Below are positions 1-14,000 of a DNA stretch of 27,278 nucleotides, piece after piece. The DNA is from Oppiella nova. Taxonomy: Eukaryota; Arthropoda; Arachnida; Sarcoptiformes; Oppiidae. The notes under the pieces are model-generated. The model saw only the letters and a program-made list of their open reading frames with translations. It searched no databases and was not told where the DNA came from. The DNA lies in contig CAJPVJ010000359.1 in NCBI GenBank assembly GCA_905397405.1, forward strand, positions 1 through 27,278. Reading direction: 5' to 3'. Each line of letters starts with the position of its first letter. Within the stretch, counting starts at the first letter, position 1. A program made the position numbers and the translations under genes.

Positions 1-16
1 TGTTTAGAAACAATTC

Positions 17-1342
<1,326 letters not shown>

Positions 1343-1998
1343 AGTGTGTGGTGTTTGTGATGACCAGTGCTTGCAATTGATGGCAAAGTTGTGACAAATA
1401 TGTGGATAATTGTGGGCAAAGAGACAAAGGCGTCAATAAAATGGCAAAACGAGTCAAACGGAAGTCCAATGGATGGCAAACCGGCGGAAGTGAGGCATCG
1501 ATACAGCACTGCATTGCCTGTCAGTGCCGTCCAGTGGCGCCACTTCTCCAACATTCGTCCAGTCATTGAGTTTTGTGTTGAAATTGTAACAAAACTTTTC
1601 TCACTCTCTTGACCACAATTATTGTGATTACAAAATTAGTGGCAAATTAGTGAATGCATGAATGAAATGTGAATTAAAGTGATAATTAAATAGATTTTAT
1701 TACAATATTTAATAAATACAGGTTTTGCTGTTATTGCACACAAACCCTACACATGATCTCAATTGTTAAAATCTGTACAAAATATGTGTAAAACAATTGT
1801 CAATGAATTTCTGGTTTTGATTATTAATAATTAATTATAATTACAAAATAAAACGCTAATAAAATCAATGTTTAAAACAAAGAAATTAAACATTTATAAG
1901 AATAATGAAAATTACAAAAACAATGCCTTCAATAAGCGAGTCATGACTCATGAGTGAATGAGTGGATCAGTTCATCCACTCATGAGTGCAGGAGTGGA
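1343..1998. promoter_or_regulatory. Spacer: hnRNP promoter/5' UTR and KMT2 3' UTR
   Basis: This 656-bp gap separates two minus-strand genes, so it should hold the KMT2 3' UTR on the right and the hnRNP promoter and 5' UTR on the left. The right part (about 1620-1940) is very AT-rich; the left part is mixed in composition. A perfect 12-bp palindrome AGTGGCGCCACT lies at 1533-1544, about 190 bp upstream of the hnRNP start codon, and could be a promoter element. Open frames here have no recognisable protein. No core promoter motif is certain. Confidence 0.5.
1696..1701 (-). terminator. Candidate polyadenylation signal of KMT2
   Basis: The plus strand reads TTTATT, that is AATAAA on the minus strand, about 300 bp beyond the KMT2 stop codon in an AT-rich 3' UTR. 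It is one of several A/T-rich candidates, so the choice is tentative. Confidence 0.4.
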
Positions 1999-2009
1999 TC
2001 AGTTCATCC
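1946..2009. repeat. Two-copy 32-bp tandem repeat across the KMT2 stop codon
   Basis: Copy one is 1946-1977 and copy two is 1978-2009; they differ at two positions. Copy two contains the last codons and stop of KMT2 (Met-Asn-stop, with TGA at 1999-2001). Copy one lies in the 3' UTR and repeats the same bases. Just before it, GAGTCATGACTC is a 12-bp palindrome. Confidence 0.85.
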
Positions 2010-5000
2010 ATTTGCGACAATTGGGTGCTTCGCACATACAGGGGATCTTGTGCTGGTCGTCCTCCACGTCGAACTTGTAGTCGTACGTCAACTATGGGTC
2101 CAAACAGACAGTTATATATACAGTAAGACAGAGAATGGAGTCGAGCGTTGGACTCACCTCTTCGCCCCTTTGGATGCGACGGTTGGCTATAATAAGTATT
2201 TTGTTTTCTCTATCGATTTGAACACATTCTGCCACACAGTTTGGATTACACGAGTGGTTCACATAACGGGCCAAACCTCCAGACAGTGTCGCGTCGATCA
2301 CACGGTTGTCGTCCAAACGAAACATATAAACGCCTCGATTCTGACGATTCAGAGATGGGATCAAAGAGTTAGCTAATGACGGATCAACTAATAAATGGTG
2401 AGATAATGGCATACCTGTGCCTCATATATGCGTTCATTTCGCTCCGCGATCTCATTGCGGATCAGAAGTCCGATGTACTCTATAATCATTGTATGCTTTT
2501 CGATGTCTTTGACGGCGTAGAGGCCGAGCCCTTGGATGCGAGAGCGGGCGAGGAAGACGTTGTTGCGCCACTCCATCTTCATTTTGCGGTATTGCGAGGA
2601 CTTGGAGTGAACGAACTGTTTGACGTACGGCGACGACACCTCCATTCCGCTCAACGACTGGATCGATGAACGCGAAGAATTACTGGTCGACACGTGCAGA
2701 GTGTGCGGCCGCTTGAAGTGAGTCCGCAGTTTGGGTTCAGTTCGCGCACAACCCGTCGGATTGATGGCCAGCGGTAACTCCAGTAATGGTGAGCGACCGT
2801 AACGGAAGTTATAGTCATTTAAAGTGTCGATTCCGGGCAAAGACTCTAAGATTCTAACGACAGCCGGGTCTGAGAGACCGAACAAGTCTTCGCCGGTTAT
2901 ATAGTCTGTAAATACTTTGATTGATTTGGCCTCAGATCTCATTCTAACGATTGATTCCAATATCTTAAACCAGACATTCTTAGGAGAACTGTCTCTAAAT
3001 GTGATATTCTCGAAGCCTTCCTCTTTGATTTCCACCACAAACTCAGGTCTGCCCTCGACTTCAGCGATGGAACAGATGTATTGACACCTCTTCCCGAATC
3101 GCCTCCAACTCCAATAGAAACGGATAATCTTATAGCCGATGGGATAGATATAGTTAGGGCTGTGGAAGGCATGCAACTGATGCGGCAGAAGTTGACCGAT
3201 GTTTACAAATATAAGATTTCCGGTTCTCAAGAGGTTGTTGTCTCCCGTATGAATCATGGATGCGATCTGTTTCTGTTCGTCGCGATTGACAAACACTCGC
3301 CTCAACACAACAAATGTAGTCAACTCTTCGGGATTATGTGTTTTGGGTGAGTGTTGAGAGCAGAGCAGTGTCTTGTCCTTAAAGAACATACACTGATCTT
3401 TGAGAGCACAGGGAAAGTGGTATGAATTGATACACCGAGGTTTGAAGCACTTGAGCGATGCGCCCATTTTCTTGCATTTGGCGCACTGGAGGGTCAGCCC
3501 TCTCTTGCAGGCCTGGTCTACATTCATGAGCCCTCCGTTCAACATCTCGTAGACCTCCGACGACCAAAGCGCACAATTCAAATGAATCCATTTGTCGACA
3601 TCCATATTGAGCAGACGTGACGGCCCGTCAGTCTCTCCATCGCCCGTCTCGTGACAGAGCGCGCACTTCCGCTTCTCAGCACTACTGGCCTCAGGTTTCA
3701 CACAAATGGCCATTTTGTCCAACAAAAGCCCCGCCTCCTCTTCCTCCTCATCCACTTCGTCTTCGTCTTCAGTTTTGATCTTTATTTTATCGAAAGACTG
3801 ATTATTCCAATACTTATAACGCGTTTCTTTCCATTTCTTAGGAAGCGGTTCGGGAGGAGTGGCTATTGTGGGCGTTTGGATCTCTGACTCCACTTCCACT
3901 TCCATTAAGCTGTTGGGAGCTGTCATTTGATCTTCAATCACAAGAGGTGGTAATTTTGGTGACAAATTCATTGCCAGCACTTCTTGGTCACTGATGTCGT
4001 CGTCTTCCATCATTGGACTCATTGGCGGCAATAAATCCATTGAGTTCTTCACAATAAGAGGCTTTTCTGACTTGATTTCATTGACAGGCGTTTCGTTTGA
4101 GTGTCGGTGCGAAACGACGGCCGCCGCCTCTTTCTCCGGAGGAAGGCCTCTGTGGGAGAGAGCGAACTGCATATAACAATTAGTGCTGCAAAATATCACG
4201 TCTTCTTCCTCTTCGAGCTGTTCCTGCGCTGAGAGCGACAGTTCCGATGATTTCTTTTTGATTCCAGCGTTCAGAACAACGATATCACAGAATTTGCAGA
4301 AGTTCTTCAAAATTTGCATTTTTCCGTTCAATTCTGTTATTTGGTTGTCATTATTGGATTCAATGCCCTCTTTCTGGTGATAAAGACCCAACTTCTGTGA
4401 GGGAGGAGTTGCCGTTCGCTCCACTATTTCGTATGTATTGGGCGCCGGAATGTCCAGATATTTGGCTAATGCGGTCAAAATGCCGCGAATGTCGTCGACA
4501 GATGAGAGCGTAAGAGTGACGCCGACATTACCCGTGTCTTTGAGCGGAATTGAAGATATAGTTTTCGGCTTATTTGAACCGTTTATCTCCAATGCATTCT
4601 CTTTGTCTCTATCGAAATCATGGTCTGACAGTCGTCTCTGAGATATCAAAGTTGATGCTAACATAGGAATGGGACGGATAGGGATCGACACTAGTAGTGG
4701 AATGTCAGGAGAGGAGCGGTTGTTATTAATGTCTTTGATATCTTCGTCGTTGTCTTCGTCATCAAAACTAATAAATTTAAGGCCTTTGAAAGTGTCTGTC
4801 GGACAGTCGTATAACACAGTTTCTGGTGAAGAAGACGAGACAATAGTGTCGGGACTGTCGCAGTCGCGGTAGTAGTGATTCAATTCAATGTCGTGTTTGT
4901 AAGGGACGTGAAGTGCTGAATGAGAACTCTTAGAGAACTCTTCGTTATAAAAGCCTCGACTCGTTGACGGCATACCAATGGATGAGCTGTTGTTTGTGTT

Positions 5001-8000
5001 CAGATAGTTGTTAGTGACGGTGTGGGCACTGTTGACAGCACTGGCAGGTAATGATGGTGTGAGAGGCGCTGCTTTGTTGGGTCCAAACGGATACGTCGAG
5101 TAGTAATCGATGGTTGAAGAGAGGAATGCATTGCCATAACTTCCACGTAATGGCGATTCTTTGGAGTTGAGATCCGTTACGTCGAATGGAAGCGAGACAT
5201 TGAAATTGGGTTTAATAGACGGTTCCGATATCTGGAGCGGTGGTAATGCCCTGAGTTGTGCCATTAAAGTGGCAAAGAATTGATCGCTGTCTTCATCATT
5301 GCGCGATTGGGATGCCTTTCGCGCCCGCTTTTTGGTCGGCGGTTTCGGGACATCGGATACTCCGTCTGGACTCTTGGCTTCTTTGCGTTTCGTAATTCGC
5401 TTTCGCTTTGGTTTCACTTCTTCGGGAGGAGGAGTGGGCTCTCTTTCCAACTGAGCTCTACGTATATCCAAGTAAGACATCTTCTTTTCCGGTGATATTC
5501 CAGTCGACATGTTTTGATTCCTTTGAATCATCGCTTCAGTTGTTAGGTTTGCATCGCTGTTAGGAACGGACATCACTTCCATTTCCATCTCTTCTTTAGG
5601 TTGTATTTCATCGACTTGTTGTGTGTTAGGTATGATAGGAACAGTAGGTATGACCGGTACATTGGGTATGGCCGGTACATTGGGTATGGCCGGTACATTG
5701 GGTATGGCCAGTACATTGGGTATGGCCGAGACATTGGGTATGGCCGGTACATTAGGGATGACCGGTACAGTAGATATGACCGGTACAGTAGGTATGGCAG
5801 AAACAGTAGGTATAACAGAAACAGCGGGTATAGGATCGCTTTCAACTACATTTTCCACAGTCTGTACGGTTACGGTCTCCTCTGTTACCTCAATATTATT
5901 CGGTTCATTGGGTTCTTCCGTCTCTTTCATCAACGACTCAATGGCTTTGCTCTGAGAGTCAGCCGACGGACAGTTCTGTAGGAGTTGTTTAAGTAAAGCA
6001 TTTTGTTTGTTATGAATGGACTCTTCGTTGCTATCGCTTTCATTGGTTTCACTCATTAAATTTGATTCATTCAAATCAATATTATTGTTTACGATTGATG
6101 TCTTTGTTTCTTCAGTATCTATCACTTCCATAGCATTCGATGTCTCAGAAGTGAACTCCTGTTCGATAGCATTAGAAGCGGAGAATGTGTTGTCCTGTGA
6201 TTAAACCAAAATCCAATTAAATGAACAGATCTTACAGTATGAAAGCTATAATACAATACCTGTTCGGTTTTCACATTAATGTTGTTGGACTGGGACTGGG
6301 ACTGGGACTCAACACCCCATTGGTAGGACTGAGAGGGACCACCACTCGTTTCGATCAACTCTTTTTTAATGACAATCTCATTATTATTAGTCATTTGTTT
6401 CTGTTCTTCGGTCTCTTTGTTGGAATCGTTGGAATTGACGAGAATGTCATTCCCGGCGTCATTCTCCTGACCCGAGCCCTGTTCGTCAATATTAAAGGCA
6501 ATAGAAGTCTTCGCTTCGCCGACAAGGGATGGCTTTTGATCGACCGATTCGTTCTCTGAATGGGATTTATACTGAATGTCTGACAATAATTCGTTGCCGG
6601 CGTTGGACTCCAGCATATCACCAGAACTTGATAATAGATCCTGTGGTGGTAAATGCATTGATGAACTCTCTCCCGGATGACTATAAGGAGAGGAGACCGG
6701 TATTGATCGGGGGGAGCACTGAACCATTTGGTTGTCGTCAGGTGTATATGAATTCAATGGCATGTTCTCCGCAAACGGTTTATTAGATTCAAATTCATTA
6801 GAAGACATCCTTTGGGAATATTCAGGCATTCGGGGCTGCATTTGATGGGAAACGAGTCGAGACATAGGCGCCACTTGAGGTGAGCCATACATTCTCATGT
6901 GTTGTTGTTGTTGTTGTTGCAGCTGTTGCTGTTGTTGAGGCATTGGTGGTCCCAATGATCCGGGATATGGAGGCGGAGGTGGTCTTCTGATTTGCATTTG
7001 TTGGTGTTGTTGCTGTTGCTGTTGGACCTGTTGTTGTTGCTGTTGTTGTTGCTGCTGCTGCTGATAGTTAGGCGGCAACTGTGCTGGATATGGCTGTCCC
7101 ACGAGTTCAGTGTACGGCCTTTGCTGATGAATCATATGTTGGTTCGGGAACCGAAACATTTGCGAATCAGTTGACTGTTGGTAATGACTAGTCGGGTGTT
7201 GTGTTGGCATCGGTTGACTCATCTGTTGCAGAGGACGGATTTGTTGTGGCACTGAGTGATGGAAAGCCATATTATCGTCGTTATGGAAAGGGATTTGGCG
7301 AAACATTTTCTGTCTCTCATCAATGGGTTGTCCGTCTGATGACATCATATGTTGATATCCAGCCGCAGAGGTTGGTTGTTGTGTGGGTCTGATTGATGTC
7401 ATTTGCATTTTTTCCTTCTGCAGATAGACATCACTGAATGGGTTGTTGTCGTCAACGATATGAACAGATTGTGCTGACATTTGGGGCCTAATATTGGCGT
7501 CACCAGGCATTGGGTGAGGCATTGGTGAGTGAACCATAGGTGAGGGCGGCATTGCTGCCGGTGAGTGAAGGTTAGGAACCGGCGAATTCTGCATCAATGG
7601 AGAGGGAGACGGACCTAATGGCGATGGACTCATGATTGATGGCGATTGAGGAGTTGGCGGACCTGTCATTGCAATTGGAGTTCCCGGAGCTGAAGACCCC
7701 AAAGCCATGAGAGGCGAGTGCACAGAACGAGGAGAGGTTTGCATCGATGGGATGGAAGAACTTCCCGGAGACTGTGGCAAAGAAATGCCTGTTTGCGGGA
7801 TCCCTACCATTGCCTGCTTTGGCCTCTTTTGATGGTAATCACTGGTTATCATTTGATGTTGTCTTAAAGCCTTGCGAATCTGATCCAAATGCTTTTGAAG
7901 ACCACTCATCTCTTGAGTGATTCGAGTCAACTCGTTTTGGTCGACTTCACTCAAATCCGTTCCATTCTTTTTGCATTGTCTTTGTTTTGTGGCCACGATT

Positions 8001-11000
8001 TTCTTGGCTTTTCTCAGTTTAGTGATCTCTGCCTCGAAGTGCTTCTGTTGTTGAGATAACAGACTGTTCTGTTGGATCAACCAATTCTCGTACTGATGTT
8101 GTTGTTGTCGTTCCATATCATTCATGGGCTCCAAAGGAGGTGTTGGTGGAGGCGGAAGACTCACCATTGGTCTGATGGCTGGCATTCCTTGCGGAACATT
8201 GGGTCGAATGCCATGTGTTGGCCGAACATTAGGTGCCATTCGGACGCTGGATATTCCCATTGGATTGATTTGAACGGATTGATACATTTGCTGTCTCTGA
8301 AGGGTTGGTCCCATTCGGGGGTTCATTTGTGGCAGTCTTTGATGCGTTTGAAAGGCAGGGTCTGTGATGTTCTGCCAGTGCGGCCCTTGACTCGGGTTGG
8401 GTTGCATTTGCTGTGGAAATGTTTGTTGCATTTGTTGGTGCGGTTGAGAGGTTTGCATTGACCCCATAACCAGTCCTGGAATCGGTTCGTCTGACAGAAT
8501 GTCTGCTTTGAGTCTTTCGAACTCAACATCACTTAAAAGACTATCCGATTGAGTCATTATGTTGTCGGGCGGCGCCTGTGGCGGCATATAAGGGCGCGAC
8601 TGCATTGGCATTGCTTGCCTCTGATCTCTCTTTTCCTGCTCAACCAGTTCTTCGAGTAGAAGCGGTTGTTCCTGAAGAAGTGGTGTCATCGGTGCGGATC
8701 TTAACGGTGTCTGCGGGTCAATACATTCTGATTGACTGGTGTTTGGCTTAATAAGATTGGGTGTCATTTGCCGCGGCGGTTGGGCATACGGAGGAGGCGG
8801 TGGGAGCTCTTGTTGTCCGCGATAGGGAGGCGGCGGTGCGAATGCGAGCCGAGGATTGATCGGTTTGTTTGGAGTCGGCATTTGGTTAACTATTTTTACA
8901 TTTGGAACCAACGAAGTGCCGGCAGTTTCTTGTTTTACTTCAGCCTTTTTGTCTCGAGTTTCGGCATTCGGTGTCACTTTTGTTCCGCCCTTTTCTTCAC
9001 TCTTATTCTTCTTCTCGTCGTCGTCTTTATCGTCCAAATCATCCAAATGCTCGTCAAATATATTACTCTTTCCGCCAGTCTTTCCACTCAAAGCTTTGTC
9101 GAGTTCTGGATCGGCGTATTCAAGGATATTGAAGTCATTGCCTAATCCCAAGAGCTCGTCGTCGTCGAGGTCTTCAGGAGAACACTCCTCTTCAACTAAT
9201 TCTGGATTTTGTTGTTCTTGAAGTTGTTTAACAATATCACTAGTGGTCGGGGGTTTGGCAGCAATGGGCGGTACCGGTCCCTGTATTAACGGTTTTGAGT
9301 CCGTTATTTGCTGAGCGTTAGACATGTTTGGATTCACTGGTATGCCCTGAGCTAAGGGTTGGCCCTGCATTACATCACTGTTCTGCACATTCACTGACAT
9401 CGGGTGTTGCTGTCGGACAAACATCTGAGATCTTACGGGTCGTATGGGTTGACCGGCAAACATAACATTCTGTTGAACGGCACCCGGAGGAGGCATACGA
9501 GAGACGCCTGGAGGTAACACTTGAGTGTACTGGTTATCAGCACATTGCTGTTGCATTGGCTGATTGCCAGCTAAACCAGCGTTCGGGTGCATGTGTGTGG
9601 GCACCCGTACCCACTGGGGCTGACCTCTCATTCCAAACTGCTGTGGCTGTTGTTGTATGAGAACGGATCGCATCCGTGGGTCTTGTATTCTTTGGACAAC
9701 CATTCTTTGGTCACCAGTATTGGCCGGATGTCTGAACACTTGGTCCGATGGGAAAGCAGTGGGAATACGAGGCCGTAGCATAGCTCCTGGAGGAATAGGC
9801 TGTCGAAACATGCCGTCGTTTGTTGGCGCTCTCATCTGATTGTTGCCTACATTTCAAACAATTTACATCAAGTTATTTATTTATAGACTAATAATACAAT
9901 AAAAAATTCAACAAATAATTTAAGACAAGAAGTATTAGTATCTAAATGGCTTAATATGCGAGTAATTCTAATGATATGCAAAATGTCATACCTGGCCACC
10001 GGGGCGGAAGTTCTTGGCCTTGTTGTCGCTTCTGTAGTAAATCTCTGAGCTGTTGCCGCGAGAGTTGTGTGTCATTCCCTTCTTGCCTATCATTAGGACT
10101 CATAGGCATTGGAGTTCCCGGAGCTTTGGCGTACGGATCATGAAGTGGTGGAGGCATTGGTGTCCCCGGCTGTCGGGCATAGGGATCAATGGGAGCGGGA
10201 GGTGGAGGCCTCATCATGAGAGGCTGTCGTACAGTTTGTAACGGGGGTCGAGTGACCACAGGTCTGGGAGTCCCCGGTTGATAAGCGTAGGGGTCGTGTG
10301 GCTGTTGCTGTAAAGCCGGTGGAGATGGTTGTGGTTGCGGTGAATGTTGTATCGGCTGCTGGAAGTTGGGGCGTGGAGTTCCCGGTTGTTGAGAGTAAAT
10401 GTCAGACTGTTGTACCATTCGAGGAGTGCCCGGTTGTCGTGAATATATATCGTCCACATTATATGACTGCGATCTCTGAAGAGGTTGTTGGGGTCGTGGA
10501 GTCATGGGTTGTCGCGCGTATATATCTGTCTGTACATTAGGCACCGGCCTCTGCATCTGTTCGCTTTGAGGCGATGGCGGCGGTTGTGGGGTCTGTGGAG
10601 TGGGCACTGGTCTCGCGTATGGATCAGTATTTGGTGACGAAATATTTCGATTAAAAGAGTCGGGCGTTCGCTGACCCATGCGTTGATATAAACACTCATT
10701 ATTCTGGGAATCCATTGAAGTGTTGTGATAATCAGATGGAAACGATTGACTCCTCTGAAGTGTGTTCGGCATTGGATATGAATCGACGCATTGCTGTTGG
10801 TTTTGAGTCATGAGATTATGTGTGGGCGAGAATGGACTCGTATGCGGTGTCTGCGGCTGTCCGTAAGGACTGGAGGGCATCGGTGTCTGACTGTGTGGAT
10901 CATTGCTGTGAGGCCTAGGAGTCGATGGCGGTGTTTGAAACGTATCACTCGTAGGCGTTTGTGGTATAGAATTGATGTGAGAAGCACCGGGAGATGAGGG

Positions 11001-14000
11001 AGAAAATGGAGATCTTTGTTGAGGAGTTCCCGGCCTTACAATCGGCTGAAGAGTCATTTGTGGCTGAGGTCGGGGTGTATTTGGCGGGTGAGCGTATGGG
11101 TCGTATTGCATAGGTTTGCAGCCGGCGCTCGAAACGGGCAGTTTGTTTGGATCGATTGGTGGTCTCACACGCGACACCTGAATGACTGGACTCATAGGCG
11201 ACGGCCCAGAGGGTGACTGTACTTGAGGTCTGTTCATAACAAACGAACCTTGAAGTGGATGTCTTTGAACTGGTGATTGCATCGGCATATCCTGGACGTG
11301 AGGCACTGGAGACATACTCTCAGCACCAAAGTCTGGTCCTAACCGTGAAGGCGATTGTGGAATATTATGCATAAGAGGGGGTCGGGAGGGGTCAGCAATG
11401 GGAGATATGGGACCCATTGTTTGTGTCTTGAGGAGAGTCTGTCTCTGTTCTTGTATGACCTGCTGGTGTTGGATTTGCTGCTGTTGTCGGGACGCCTGCA
11501 AGTGCTTCCATTGCCGTTCATTATCGACATCACGAATGGCGGGAACGGCAACCGGTGGTCGGATCTCTTTCCCGGGGCGCTGTGTTTCTGACTGAGCCTT
11601 TTGTATACGATTTTGAGCCCTATTTTCGCGTGCTTTCTGAAGGAATGGCTGTCTTTGGTCAGTAGGCAACTGACGCCATAACTTAGATATTTGTTTAATG
11701 CGGTCATTCCATACGGGATACTCGGCCTTAAGGTTCTGATGATTTAGATTTGCATAAAGAACTGGAGATATGGTGGCCATCGGACCCAATGCCTCGTCGG
11801 CCTCCCATTTAATCATATTTTTCTGTCCCTGAGATGTCATCTGTTCGTCTCCTTCTGAAGGCCACGGACTCTGAGGTTCAGTGAGTTGAGGGCTATATTG
11901 AGCAGACGGTTCATTCATCGCTGGGACGGGAGGGAAGGGCGACGGCATGTTGTACGGGCTGTCAAGAAGTGGAACGTTAGGCATACTGTCCAGAGACGCC
12001 TGCTTTGAATGTATGAGTTGTGGTAATGGCACAGAAGAGGCCGGCATTAAGTTTTGCGTCGATGGCGGGGCTAAAGGCGAAGTCAATGGCGGCGGAGGGA
12101 TTTGCATCGGCATCGAAGGTTTGGTAGTAATGGTTGCCGTCGGAGGACCTAATATTGCATTGAAGTCATTGCTATCGTCTGTGTTGTGTGGACTCAACAC
12201 TCCTTTAAACAAATCCTCGACATCTTTGCTATCCATCTGTGGAAGACTGGATGCGCCAACAATTCCATCCAAATTGAAGTTAGGACTCAACAGATCCATT
12301 GCATCGTCTTTTGTATTTCCTTCTACTTTGGGGTCAACCGAAAGGTTATCGAGTGATTCATTGGTTCGGTCCAAAGCGTCCTCATTGATCAACATATCCA
12401 TGAGTTCGTCATCGGGTGGAAGAGGAGGCAAGAGATCCTGAAAATCTTCGCCGTCTTGAAGATCGTCTTCGAGTGGAGTCCCGGAGCGATCGTCAACGCT
12501 GTGACTCAAGGGTTCAGTCTTTGGTTTGTGTGACTTGACGGCCGCCATCTCTGTCGGCGTCAAAACAATTAATTTGTCGTTTTCTATATTTTTGGTCATC
12601 AGGTCTTCGTCGTCACTCAAAGCGTTTATATTAGTTAAAAGAGTCGATTGATTGGTCTCTGATGTCTCGAGAAGTGTTTTGCCGAAGAAGGCCTCCTGCA
12701 TGTACTGCGGGAAACTGTCCTGAAGATGACTCTTCTTCTTACTCACTCGACGTCTTCGGCGCGGTTTATCCGAGTTCACCGAATCCTGAGCGCCAAACAT
12801 ATCATTGCCGTTCACATCCATGTCTGCGTTCGCCGCAACCACTTCTTCAGTGTCTTTACTCGTACTCATTCTTCCTCTTTGTTTGATAGAAAAGCCTCCG
12901 ATTCCTAACTTATGAAGTCTTCGCTGTCTTTTCTTCTTTTCTCCGATTTCATCGGTTTTATTCCCCTCTTCATTGACTTTGTCTTCAATAGATGCCATGT
13001 CTTCCTCTTTAGACACTTCTTCCATGTCTTCAGACTTAATGGCGTTCAACTGATTCAACGCTTGTTTGGTACCCCTTTTGACTCGAGTTCTCTTTGGTTG
13101 TTCCACTTGTAGTGACTTTATTTGACTCAAACCCCTGTCTGAAAGGTATATGCCGTCGACTAAGTGATAATGAGTTTGAACTTTCGGTGCAACGGATCTG
13201 GCATTTGTTGGCGTGAGAGGTGTCAGACCAGATGTGGGCGTTTGTGCGACTTGTGGTGTGAGCGTCAGAGATAGTGATGTTTTACTTCCAATCGATTCAC
13301 CAGAATCTCTTCGAATCATTTTCGCGTTTTCATTCACTTCTTCACTGTTTTGTTTCATTAACTGTTGTTTCGATTGATAAGCCGACGCTTTCCGAGCTAT
13401 TCATTCAAAATAATTATACAATCATTGCTTTCATTTATTGTGTCAAATAAGAGGCAATCAATTGAGACAAACCCTGCAAATGTGGCGGCAATTCATCTTT
13501 AGGTCGGCAAAGAAGGCAGTGATAGCCGAAGTCGGCCGCACTCTCGCAGTCGTCTTCAGTGGTCATACCATCACATTTCGAGTGAAGCCATCTATTGATT
13601 GAATAAATTCGTTAATTGCACTGAAATACACTTCACTATACAAAACAATTGACAAACCGATTGCATTGAATGCATTGAATTATAAGATCGCTTTCACGAT
13701 AGTCTCCCTGACAGGCCGGGCATGTGGTCTGACTGGCACAGGGACCACATTCGGTATAATTCTTTTGCCAAAGAGATCCATATCCAGGGTTCGTGGACTT
13801 GCACTTAACACAAATGACACACCAGCGACACTTCCAGGTGCCCTGTGGTACGTCATCTAATGGCGGATCCAAACAGTAGGTGTGATAACTGATGTCGCAG
13901 TCATCGCACAGAAGGAGACGCGCCTCGTCGTGGGGCTGACCACAGCCTTCACATACAGTACACTCGAGACAACGCCACCCTTTGTTGAGAACAACTTTTG

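Noticed and set aside
5573-5981. Open frames with Tyr/Gly/Arg or Met-rich repeats on both strands
   Set aside because: They are other-frame readings of the 18-bp minisatellite, whose unit lacks stops in several frames.
8732-9221. Plus-strand open frames of 120-137 codons opposite KMT2 exon 5
   Set aside because: They are antisense shadows of biased Q/P/S-rich coding sequence, with no recognisable domain.
9835-9991. Separate Lpt-like and trr-like genes, with an ATG at 9835 and AATAAA/TATA-like words in the gap
   Set aside because: The gap is only 145 bp, has proper GTATGA donor and TGTAG acceptor sites in matching phase, and vertebrate KMT2C is continuous here. The A/T words are expected in an AT-rich intron.
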